Below, in pieces: positions 1 through 6,116 of a stretch of DNA of 7,107 bases (position 1 is the stretch's first letter; every line of letters begins with the position of its first letter). The DNA comes from Planctomycetota bacterium (GTDB lineage: Bacteria > Planctomycetota > UBA1135 > UBA2386): contig JAEUHU010000008.1 in assembly GCA_016793305.1 (NCBI GenBank), positions 1 through 7,107 of the forward strand, given 5' to 3'. The notes beneath the pieces are model-generated. The model worked only from the letters and a program-made list of their open reading frames with translations, did no database searches and had not been told where the DNA came from. The position numbers were made by a program, and so were the translations under genes.

Positions 1-314
1 GGCCGGTGCTCGCCGAACACCTCGGCGTAGACGCCGTTGAACTCGGCCCAGTCGTCCTCGCTGGTCAGGTAGGCCGTCACCTTGACGACGTCGCGCAACG
101 ACGCGTGCGCCGCGGCCAGCGCCCGTTCGAGGTTCTGCAGCACGAGCCGCACCTGCTGCGCGAACGGCATCGCCGGGTCCTTGCGACCGTCCGGCGGGAT
201 CGGCAGCTGGCCCGACACGAACACGAAGCCGCCGGCGGCGACCGCGTGCGAGTAGTGACCACCCGGGGTCGCCCCGGCGGCGTTCTGGCGGAACAGGCGC
301 AGGTCGTCGTGCAT
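1..314 (-). CDS. RidA/YjgF/UK114-family protein (C-terminus cut by window edge)
   Basis: RidA-family proteins are small cytosolic trimers. The archetype hydrolyses reactive enamine/imine intermediates released by PLP enzymes; other subfamilies have other or unknown roles. The visible 104 residues start at an ATG (complement of 312-314) and read through the left edge in one open frame. Family features are 'GGHYSHAVAAGGFVFVSGQL' (residues about 18-37), then a long helix with 'QVRLVLQNLERALAAAHASL', then 'DVVKVTAYLTSEDDWAEFN' and 'VYAEVFGEHR'. Family members are usually about 125-130 residues, so roughly 25 are missing. The lost part would hold the active-site arginine that separates true RidA deaminases from the other Rid subfamilies, so the subfamily cannot be called. 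The Shine-Dalgarno is weak. It is divergent from the metallopeptidase operon across an 89-bp gap. Family assignment is firm; function is inferred. Confidence 0.87.
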   Translation of the reverse strand, partial: MHDDLRLFRQNAAGATPGGHYSHAVAAGGFVFVSGQLPIPPDGRKDPAMPFAQQVRLVLQNLERALAAAHASLRDVVKVTAYLTSEDDWAEFNGVYAEVFGEHR

Positions 315-403
315 CGCGGCAAGGTAGCCGGTGCCCCGTCCGGGGCCGCTCGACCGGCGAGAAACCCGGTGCCTGCCGCCGCGCGCCCCCTACGCTTCGA
401 ACC
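315..403. promoter_or_regulatory. Divergent intergenic region between RidA-like gene and metallopeptidase operon
   Basis: This 89-bp gap separates two divergent start codons and should hold promoters for both directions. On the plus strand TACGCT (391-396) fits a TANNNT-type -10 element ending 7 nt before the GTG start at 404, and no purine-rich Shine-Dalgarno lies between. That would suit a leaderless transcript. No good -35 hexamer is seen 16-18 nt upstream. No clear operator or hairpin was found. The promoter call is inference from spacing only. Confidence 0.35.
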
Positions 404-1444
404 GTGCCGAAGCCCCGCCGCACGCCCCGTCGCCGGAAGCCCTGGTGGGCCACGCTGCCCACCGAGGAACTGCTCGACGTGCGGTTGTGCGACCTCGGCC
501 TGCAGCTCGAAGGCACCGCGATGGCGGCCCGCATCGACCGGCTGCACGACGAACTCGGCCGCGCCGGCCTCGTGTTCCGCCCCTACGTCTACCTGTCGAC
601 CGACTGGTTCACGCCGGAGGGCTCGTCGGGCTTCGCGGTGCCGTTCTATCTCGCGCATCGCCGACTGGCCAAGCTCGAGCACACGCAGATGTTCGAAGCC
701 GAAGGCACTTCGCACGACCTGTGCATGAAGCTGCTGCGGCACGAGGCCGCCCACGCGTTCGACAACGCCTACCGGCTGCACCAGCGCGCCGACTGGCGCC
801 GCACGTTCGGTCGCTACAGCGCTCCCTACCGCAGCGCCTACCAGGTCCATCCGACCAGCAAGCGCTACGTGCAGCACCTCGACCACTGGTACGCGCAGAG
901 CCACCCGGCCGAGGACTACGCCGAGAGCTTCGCGGTGTGGATGACGCCGCAGTCGAAGTGGCAGCAGGCCTACGAAGGCTGGCCGGCGCTGCAGAAGCTG
1001 CAGCGGCTCGACACGATGGTGCGCGACGTCGGCGATCTGACCCCGTTCGTGCGCACCACCGACCGCCCCGAGTCGTTGCCGCGCCAGCGCGTCACGCTGC
1101 GCGAGTACTACCGGCGCAAGAAGGCCTCCTACGGTGCCGTGCCGTGGCGCTTCGACCGCGAGCTGAAGCTGGTGTTCGCGCCGGCGGCCGAGACGACCGG
1201 CCGCCAGCACGCGGCGGCGTTCCTGCTGCGCGAACGGCAGGCGCTGCGCGCGCGCGTGTCGTCGCTGACCGGCCAGTACCGATACGTCGTCGACCAGGTG
1301 CTGCAGGCGATGGTGCAGCGCTGCCGCGAACTGGAGCTGCGCGTCGCGCGCAACGGGCCGGAGACGCGGCTCGGCGCCGCCGTGTTGACCACCATGGCCA
1401 CCCAGCAGCTGGCGCGTGGCCACCGCCCGAGGTTCCGCCGATGA
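404..1444 (+). CDS. Putative zinc-dependent metallopeptidase (HEXXH), cytosolic
   Basis: Predicted protein of 346 residues starting at GTG 404, the first start in the frame. It has no signal peptide or membrane segment, so it is probably cytosolic. Residues 1-13 are very basic and likely disordered. The key motif is 'RHEAAHAFDNAY' (112-123), with H113, E114 and H117 as zinc ligands and catalytic base. About 50 residues later 'HPAEDYAESFAVWM' (167-180) offers E170, D171 or E174 as the third ligand, the arrangement seen in gluzincin-type and 'putative zinc-binding metallopeptidase' families. Residues about 260-340 are arginine-rich and helical. The substrate is unknown. The stop overlaps the next gene's start as ATGA, so the two are almost certainly co-translated, and the partner is an ATP-grasp ligase. 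This suggests a shared peptide or protein-modification pathway. The metallopeptidase fold is well supported; catalytic activity and substrate are inferred. Confidence 0.85.
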   Translation: MPKPRRTPRRRKPWWATLPTEELLDVRLCDLGLQLEGTAMAARIDRLHDELGRAGLVFRPYVYLSTDWFTPEGSSGFAVPFYLAHRRLAKLEHTQMFEAEGTSHDLCMKLLRHEAAHAFDNAYRLHQRADWRRTFGRYSAPYRSAYQVHPTSKRYVQHLDHWYAQSHPAEDYAESFAVWMTPQSKWQQAYEGWPALQKLQRLDTMVRDVGDLTPFVRTTDRPESLPRQRVTLREYYRRKKASYGAVPWRFDRELKLVFAPAAETTGRQHAAAFLLRERQALRARVSSLTGQYRYVVDQVLQAMVQRCRELELRVARNGPETRLGAAVLTTMATQQLARGHRPRFRR

Positions 1445-2472
1445 GGAAGCTGCGTGTGCTCGTCGCGATGCACGACGTGCTGGTGCCCCCGCCGAACGCC
1501 GACGAACTGCCGGCGAGCGAGACCTGGGACTACCTGATGGAGCTCGAGGTCGTGCGCGCGCTGCGTGGACTCGGCCACGACGTCACCGTGCTCGGCGTCG
1601 GCGAGGAGCTGCGGCCGGTGCGCGACGCGCTGACCGAGCACAAGCCGCACGTGGTGTTCAACATCCTCAGCGACTTCCACGACGTCGTCACCTACGAGGC
1701 GCACTTCGTCAGCTTCCTCGAGCTGTGCAAGCAGCCCTACACCGGCTGCAATCCGCGCGGCATGACGCTGGCCGGCGACAAGGCGCTCAGCAAGCAGATC
1801 CTGACCTGGCACCGCATCCCCGTGCCGGCGTTCGCGGTGTTCCCGCTGCGCACCAAGAAGGCGCACTTGCCACGCCGCATGAGCTTCCCGGTGATCGTCA
1901 AGTCGGCGGTCAACCACGGCAGTGCCGGCATCGCCCAGGCGTCGGTCGTGCACGACGACGCCGAGCTGGCCGAGCGCGTCGAGTTCCTGCACCGCACGCT
2001 GCAGACCGACGTGGTCGTCGAGCAGTTCCTCGCCGGCCGCGAGTTCACCGTCAGCGTGCTCGGCAACGAACGGCTGGAGACGTTCCCGATCTGGGAGCTG
2101 TGGTTCGACAAGCTGCCCGAGGGCAACGAACCGATCGCGACCTCGCGCGTGAAGTGGGACGAGCGCTACCAGAAGCGCGTCGGCCTGCGCACCGGCCGCG
2201 CCCGCGACCTGCCGGCCGAGCTCGAGGAACGCATCCACGCGATCGCGCGCCGCACCTACCGAGCCCTGCACCTGTCCGGCTACGCGCGCATCGACCTGCG
2301 CCTCGACGAGCAGGGCGCCGTGCACGTGATCGAAGCCAACGTCAACAACGACCTGTCGCCGGGCGAGGACTTCCCCGAGTCGGCGCAGAGCGTCGGCGTC
2401 GACTACCCGCAGCTGCTGCAGCGCATCGTCAACCTCGGCTTGTCCTACAAGCCCGCCTGGAAAGTCGATTGA
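1441..2472 (+). CDS. ATP-grasp ligase, D-Ala-D-Ala-ligase-like, unknown substrate
   Basis: Predicted protein of 343 residues. Its ATG overlaps the preceding stop (ATGA) and has a GAGG ribosome site at 1429-1432, 8 nt upstream. ATP-grasp enzymes activate a carboxylate as acyl-phosphate and join it to an amine. Visible parts are an N-terminal Rossmann-like region (1-105, 'RALRGLGHDVTVLG'), then 'GDKALSKQILTWHRIPVP' (112-129), the ATP-binding strand 'FPVIVKSAVNHGSAGI' (149-164, K154 and glycine-rich loop), 'VVEQFLAGREFTVSVLGN' (192-209), and the metal site D285, E298, N300 in 'GYARIDLRL' and 'VIEANVNNDLSP'. The order and spacing match Ddl enzymes. However, the N-terminal Ddl signature around 'GxxGEDG/EHEVS' is absent, and the 'NTSPGMT' loop is replaced by 'NVNNDLSP'. 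It also lies outside any cell-wall cluster. Housekeeping D-Ala-D-Ala ligase is therefore unlikely; peptide or protein amidation with the adjacent metallopeptidase is a reasonable guess. Confidence 0.88.
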   Translation: MRKLRVLVAMHDVLVPPPNADELPASETWDYLMELEVVRALRGLGHDVTVLGVGEELRPVRDALTEHKPHVVFNILSDFHDVVTYEAHFVSFLELCKQPYTGCNPRGMTLAGDKALSKQILTWHRIPVPAFAVFPLRTKKAHLPRRMSFPVIVKSAVNHGSAGIAQASVVHDDAELAERVEFLHRTLQTDVVVEQFLAGREFTVSVLGNERLETFPIWELWFDKLPEGNEPIATSRVKWDERYQKRVGLRTGRARDLPAELEERIHAIARRTYRALHLSGYARIDLRLDEQGAVHVIEANVNNDLSPGEDFPESAQSVGVDYPQLLQRIVNLGLSYKPAWKVD

Positions 2473-2477
2473 ACCGC

Positions 2478-2846
2478 ATGAACGAGTCCCCCGAGGTCAC
2501 CGCCTACATCGCCCGCTCGCCCCAGGACCAGCAGGAGCTGCTCGTCCGGCTGCGCACGATGATCCGCGACCGGCTGCCGTCGCTGGCCGAGACGTTCGCG
2601 AGCCGCATGCCCGTCTACATCGCCGGTGCGACGTGGCGCTGCGGCTTCGCCAGCCGCAAGAAGGGCGTGATGTTCTACGCGATGGACGAAGCGCTGCTAG
2701 ACCGCTTCGCCGAGGAGCTCGGCCCGCTGCGCACCGGCAAGAGCTGTGTCGAGCTGAAGGTCACGAAGAAGCGCAGCCTGGTCGACCTGCTCGGCCTCGT
2801 CGACCGCATCCTGTCGGCGATCGCCGAGACCAAGCCCTCCGCCTGA
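2478..2846 (+). CDS. DUF1801-family small protein
   Basis: Predicted cytosolic protein of 122 residues from ATG 2478. It matches the DUF1801/YdhG-like pattern: 'VTAYIARSPQDQQELLVRLR' (7-26), 'LAETFASRMPVYIAG' (36-50) with the typical Met-Pro, a strand with 'GFASRKKGVMFYAMD' (56-70), 'FAEELGPLRTGKSCVEL' (77-93), and a final helix 'LVDLLGLVDRILSAI' (101-115). The biochemical role of the family is not established. It follows the ATP-grasp gene by 5 nt, so it is the third gene of that operon. An in-frame TTG at 2469 overlaps the ATP-grasp stop (TTGA) and lies 4 nt from a GGAAAG purine run (2459-2464), which fits ribosome spacing better than the ATG, so the true protein may be 3 residues longer. 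Its stop is 3 nt from the stop of convergent dinB. Confidence 0.82.
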   Translation: MNESPEVTAYIARSPQDQQELLVRLRTMIRDRLPSLAETFASRMPVYIAGATWRCGFASRKKGVMFYAMDEALLDRFAEELGPLRTGKSCVELKVTKKRSLVDLLGLVDRILSAIAETKPSA

Positions 2847-2849
2847 GGC

Positions 2850-4046
2850 CTACTCCGCGTCCGGGCCGAACGGCGTCGTCGTGCGCCGTTCGCCGCCCCC
2901 GTGGCGCAGCTTGTCCTCGCCGTGCCGGTCGCGGATCGCGTCCATCGCCCGCAGCAGTCGCTCGCGCTGCCGCGGTGCCGGGGCGAACAACGAACCCTGC
3001 GCAGGCGCACCACCGGCCGCGAGCTGAGCCGCGGTGATGCCCAGCAGCCGCACCCCGCGCGAACGTTCCCATGCCGCCGCCAGCAGTTCGCGCGCCGTGC
3101 GATACAGCTCCTGGTCGTCGTCGGTCGGCGCCACCTTGCGCTGCCGCACCAGCGTCGTGAAGTCGCCGTAGCGGAGCTTCAGCCGCACGACGCCTCCGCG
3201 CACGCCTTCGCGGCGCAGCCGCCGGCCGACCATCTCGGCGAGCTGCAGCAGCACGCCGTGCACCTCGTCGGGCGTGCGCAGATCCTCGGCGAACGTCAGC
3301 TCGTGGCCGATCGACTTCGCCTGCCGTTCCGGTTCGACCTCGCGCGGATCGAGTCCGTGCGCCAGCACGAACAGGTGCGGCCCGAGGCTGTCGCCGAACG
3401 CGCGGCACAGTTCGGCCTCGCTCAGCTGCTGCACGTCGCCGATCGTGCGCAGCCCTGTGCGCTCGAGCTGCTGCTGCGTCACCGGCCCGACGCCCCACAG
3501 TCGCGCCACCGGCAAGGGCTGGAGGAACGCGCGTTCCTCGCCGGGCGGCACCACCACGAGCCCGTCCGGCTTGCGCAGGTCGCTGGCGACCTTGGCGACG
3601 TACTTCGAGGTGGCGACGCCGACCGACACGGTGAGCTGCGTCGCCGCCTTCACCTCGGCCTTGAGCCGCGCGGCGATGGTAGGCCCGTCGCCGAACAGCG
3701 CCCGGCTGCCGGTGACGTCGAGGAACGCTTCGTCGAGCGACAGCGGTTCGACCTGGTCGGTGAAGCGGTCGAACACCTCGCGCACCTGCGCCGACACCGC
3801 GGCATAGACCTCCATGCGCGGCGCCACGAAGATGCCGTGCGGACACAGCTGCTTCGCGCGCACGCCCGGCATCGCCGAGTGCACGCCAAAGCGCCGTGCT
3901 TCGTAGCTGGCGGTGCTGACCACCTGGCGCGGCCCGCTGCCGCCGACGATCACCGGCTTGCCCCGCCACGCCGGGTGGTCGCGCTGCTCGATGGCCGCGT
4001 AGAACGCGTCCATGTCGGCGTGCAGGATCGTGCGTGGCGAGCTCAC
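2850..4046 (-). CDS. dinB: DNA polymerase IV (Y-family translesion polymerase)
   Basis: Predicted protein of 398 residues starting at GTG (complement of 4044-4046), with an AAGGAAG ribosome site at 4051-4057 4 nt upstream. DinB copies past damaged template bases with low fidelity and no proofreading. The palm carries 'HADMDAFYA' (9-17) with metal ligand D11 and the ribose steric-gate F15, and 'PLSLDEAFLDVT' (101-112) with D105 and E106. Other family blocks are 'SYEARRFGVHSAMP' (47-60), 'SVGVATSKYVAKVASDLRKP', a helix-hairpin-helix region ('LWGVGPVTQQQLERTGLRTI') and a little-finger domain (about 235-345). 'QGSLF' (350-354) fits the beta-clamp-binding pentapeptide QxxLF. It is followed by a 44-residue tail with 'MDAIRDRHGEDKLRHGG', a form seen in many high-GC DinB proteins. 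All catalytic residues are intact. No LexA-type box is visible upstream. It could be transcribed with the LRR and sigma genes, but a 115-bp gap intervenes. Confidence 0.96.
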   Translation of the reverse strand: MSSPRTILHADMDAFYAAIEQRDHPAWRGKPVIVGGSGPRQVVSTASYEARRFGVHSAMPGVRAKQLCPHGIFVAPRMEVYAAVSAQVREVFDRFTDQVEPLSLDEAFLDVTGSRALFGDGPTIAARLKAEVKAATQLTVSVGVATSKYVAKVASDLRKPDGLVVVPPGEERAFLQPLPVARLWGVGPVTQQQLERTGLRTIGDVQQLSEAELCRAFGDSLGPHLFVLAHGLDPREVEPERQAKSIGHELTFAEDLRTPDEVHGVLLQLAEMVGRRLRREGVRGGVVRLKLRYGDFTTLVRQRKVAPTDDDQELYRTARELLAAAWERSRGVRLLGITAAQLAAGGAPAQGSLFAPAPRQRERLLRAMDAIRDRHGEDKLRHGGGERRTTTPFGPDAE

Positions 4047-4161
4047 GACGCTTCCTTACACCGGGCCCGCGGGTCGGCGCGAGGGGGCACACGCGCCCGG
4101 AGCGTTCGCCGGTTGGCGCGACGCGCGAAACTCGGCGAAGGCAGGACCGGAGCCCGCCGAG
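4047..4161 (-). other. Intergenic region between LRR membrane protein and dinB
   Basis: This 115-bp gap is read on the minus strand between the LRR gene stop and the dinB start. Just past the LRR stop lies a weak 6-bp inverted repeat (TCGGCG...CGCCGA, about 17-nt loop) with no T-tract, so it is a poor intrinsic terminator. A CGGGCCCG palindrome sits near 4062-4069. The only clear signal is the AAGGAAG ribosome site for dinB at 4051-4057. I found no LexA box and no convincing promoter. Whether dinB has its own promoter here is open. Confidence 0.4.
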
Positions 4162-5601
4162 TCACCGCCGCGTGCGGCCCGGAACCTCGTCGAGCGACCA
4201 CGGATCCTCGGCAGGGTCCCCCGGTCCGAGGATCCGGCATTCCGGCAAGGCCTGCTGCAGCGCCGTGAGCGCTGGCGCGCGCAGTTCCTCACGGCGCAGA
4301 TCGAGCACTCGCAGCGTCACCATCGCGGCGAGCGTGCGCAGCCCTTCGGCGGTGATGTCGGTGCTGCGCAGCCGCAAGCGGGTCAGCGGCGTGCGTGCCG
4401 CGAGCAGCTGCGCGATGTGGGAGTCCTTCCACCAGATGCCGGTCAGGTCGAGTTCGCGCAGCGTCGGCAGTGCGGCCAGCTCCGCGAACTCGGCGCTCGT
4501 CAGCTCGACCCCGAACAACGCCAGCTTCTGGAGGCGCCTCGCGGCGATGGCGGCGCGCACGATCGCGTTGCCGTTCCCGACCGAGACCAGTTCGAGGGCC
4601 TCGAGCTGGCTCACCAGCGCGGCGTGGCCACGCTCGGTCAGGAGCCCGAGCCCGCCGTCGATGCGCACCGAGGTCAGCTTGCGCAGCGTGGGCAGCTCGG
4701 CGACGTCGGCGTCGGTGACGTCGCGGCCGGCGAAGCGCAGATGGCGCAGGTGCGGCAAGACCGCGAACTCCGCGAGGCGGGCGGGTGCGTGCAACTCCGT
4801 GATCGGGCCGTTGGTGCCGAGCGAGGTGGCGAGCACCTGGTCGACGCGTTCGAGCCGAGGGAAGCGGTCGAGATGCTGCGCGACCGTACCCGAACGCAGC
4901 GGCAGGCACTGGATCGCCTGCGCGTTCCTGGGCACGCGAGCCAGTTCCGCGAACGAGAAGGTGATGCCGTGCGCGATGCGCGCGTTGGTCAGCGCCTGCG
5001 AGTGCAGGGTGTTCACCTGGTCGAGCAACGGCCCGGGCGTGAGCCGCGCCGGGCGCAGCACGGAGAGCCAGAACAGCTCGCCCTCGCGCAAGACAGCGCC
5101 ACCGCGAAGGACGCGGCCATCGCGCAGTTCGAGGGTGATGCGCGCGCTGTCGGGCGGAGTCGAGAAGGGGTGCGTGCGGAAGCTCCAAGTTCCATCTTCG
5201 AGCTTCGGCACCGCAGCCACGAACGCCTGCACCTGCTGCGCATCCTCGAGCGCGGCCACGGCTCCCTCGGCAGCGACGAAGTGGGGCTCCCACGCTTTGG
5301 CGACCTCCATGCGCACGCGCACGACGTCCTTGGCCAGCGCCAGGAACTCGCTGTGCTTCGTCAGCACCACGGACTCCGGTTCCTGCGCCGGCGTCGCCGC
5401 AGGCGCGTCGCCATCGCCAGCGCGCAGGATCGCGACCCCGAACACGACGCCGAGTCCGAGCAGCAGCAGAGCTGCCACGAGCCAACGCGCCGCTGCGGCG
5501 CGCGTCGGCGCCGAACGGGCCCGCGCGGTCCCCAGCTCCTCGGCCAGCAGCACTTCGACCAGCCGCTCGTGCGGATCGCTCGCCAGTTCGTCGTGGTTCA
5601 T
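4162..5601 (-). CDS. Membrane-anchored leucine-rich-repeat protein, candidate anti-sigma/sensor
   Basis: Predicted protein of 479 residues. It starts at ATG (complement of 5599-5601), behind a strong GGGAGGA ribosome site, in an ATGA overlap with the ECF sigma stop. Residues 1-39 form a short charged cytoplasmic tail ('PHERLVEVLLAEELG'). Residues 40-59 are one membrane helix ('RWLVAALLLLGLGVVFGVAI'), and about 60-80 are a low-complexity linker. Residues 81-250 are an unrecognised extracytoplasmic region containing 'ELRDGRVLRGGAVLREGELF'. Residues about 280-457 are irregular leucine-rich repeats, for example 'LPTLRELDLTGI', 'LTRLRLRSTDITAEGLRTL' and the closing 'LQQALPECRIL'. LRRs usually bind proteins or other ligands. 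The one-pass topology and coupling to a sigma factor suggest an anti-sigma or signal sensor, but no known anti-sigma domain (ZAS, RskA, FecR) is recognised, so this role is inferred. The frame stays open upstream across the sigma gene; that extension is a shadow. Confidence 0.85.
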   Translation of the reverse strand: MNHDELASDPHERLVEVLLAEELGTARARSAPTRAAAARWLVAALLLLGLGVVFGVAILRAGDGDAPAATPAQEPESVVLTKHSEFLALAKDVVRVRMEVAKAWEPHFVAAEGAVAALEDAQQVQAFVAAVPKLEDGTWSFRTHPFSTPPDSARITLELRDGRVLRGGAVLREGELFWLSVLRPARLTPGPLLDQVNTLHSQALTNARIAHGITFSFAELARVPRNAQAIQCLPLRSGTVAQHLDRFPRLERVDQVLATSLGTNGPITELHAPARLAEFAVLPHLRHLRFAGRDVTDADVAELPTLRKLTSVRIDGGLGLLTERGHAALVSQLEALELVSVGNGNAIVRAAIAARRLQKLALFGVELTSAEFAELAALPTLRELDLTGIWWKDSHIAQLLAARTPLTRLRLRSTDITAEGLRTLAAMVTLRVLDLRREELRAPALTALQQALPECRILGPGDPAEDPWSLDEVPGRTRR

Positions 5602-6116
5602 GGTTCCTCCCGCATCCGTTTCTGTACGCACACGGCCAACGCGGCGCGCACCCGCTCGAGCAGGCTCTTCACGCCCTCGTCGCCGAGTCCGAGCGCCTTG
5701 CCGATCGCCGGCCGCGCCGCGCCGTCTCCGTAGCGCAGCGTGATGGCGCGGGCCGAACGCTCGGGCAGTTCCTGCAGGCAGCGCCGCAACGCCCGCAGCT
5801 GACGATCGCCGCCATCGGGCCCGGTGACCTCGACCCACTGTGCGTGCAGCAGGTCGAGATCCGTGACTTCGCGGCCCGCGGCACGCAGGTGCATGCGGTA
5901 GCAGTTGCGGGCGGTGGTCAGCAACCAGCCGATGCCCGGCTCGGTCCGTGGGAACGCGCGCAACGCCGCCAGCAGCGTGTCCTGCGCGAAGTCCTCGGCG
6001 CGATCGTGTGGGCAACCGAGGAAGCGCAGGTAGCGCCCGATGCGCACCTGGGCGTGGACGTGCCACGCCGGCTCGTCGGGTGCGGCATGGTCGGGCGTGG
6101 GCGACAGCGTGGTCAC
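5598..6116 (-). CDS. ECF-type RNA polymerase sigma factor
   Basis: Predicted protein of 172 residues from GTG (complement of 6114-6116), a usual length for extracytoplasmic-function sigma factors, which redirect RNA polymerase to a small regulon. Region sigma-2 covers about residues 15-80. It contains 'CPHDRAEDFAQDTLLAALRA' (35-54), the counterpart of the 'AEDxxQDTF' signature, and 'GWLLTTARNCYRMHLR' (63-78). Region sigma-4 covers about 105-165, with 'LQELPERSARAITLRYGDG' (114-132) and the helix-turn-helix 'PAIGKALGLGDEGVKSLLER' (136-155). The frame is open up to an ATG at 6230, but the extra 38 residues are proline/arginine/histidine-rich and unlike a sigma N-terminus, so the GTG is preferred; its ribosome site is weak. 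It overlaps the downstream LRR membrane gene by 4 nt, which suggests that protein regulates it. The exact ECF group cannot be set by eye. Confidence 0.9.
   Translation of the reverse strand: MTTLSPTPDHAAPDEPAWHVHAQVRIGRYLRFLGCPHDRAEDFAQDTLLAALRAFPRTEPGIGWLLTTARNCYRMHLRAAGREVTDLDLLHAQWVEVTGPDGGDRQLRALRRCLQELPERSARAITLRYGDGAARPAIGKALGLGDEGVKSLLERVRAALAVCVQKRMREEP
5602..5611 (-). promoter_or_regulatory. Ribosome binding site fixing the LRR protein start
   Basis: Read on the minus strand the sequence is GGGAGGAACC directly before ATG. GGAGGA is a near-perfect Shine-Dalgarno with about 4 nt of spacing. It lies inside the last codons of the sigma factor gene. Together with the ATGA overlap it supports this ATG over any start further up in the open frame. 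Confidence 0.75.

Noticed and set aside
331..1440. N-terminal extension of the ATP-grasp frame back to 331
   Set aside because: The extension is a shadow of the metallopeptidase gene; homology starts at ATG 1441, which has GAGG upstream.
77..2325. Long antisense frames (77-1423 and 1129-2325, minus strand) opposite the metallopeptidase and ligase genes
   Set aside because: Low-complexity R/A/H/L-rich translations with no family motifs, opposite genes with clear motifs; typical high-GC shadows.
1441..2472. Housekeeping D-alanine--D-alanine ligase (ddl)
   Set aside because: First-substrate signature motif is absent, the SPGMT loop is changed, and no cell-wall genes are adjacent.
4047..4161. 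LexA/SOS box upstream of dinB
   Set aside because: No CTGT-N8-ACAG, GAAC-N4-GTTC or GTTC-N7-GTTC pattern found; the GTTCG at about 4104 has no matching half.
4130..4161. Intrinsic terminator after the LRR gene
   Set aside because: Only a 6-bp stem with a 17-nt loop and no T-tract.
4012..5743. Two plus-strand frames of about 570 codons opposite the LRR gene
   Set aside because: Arginine/glutamine or serine-rich nonsense, no ribosome site or domain; the minus-strand LRR frame has a membrane helix, repeats and a strong ribosome site.
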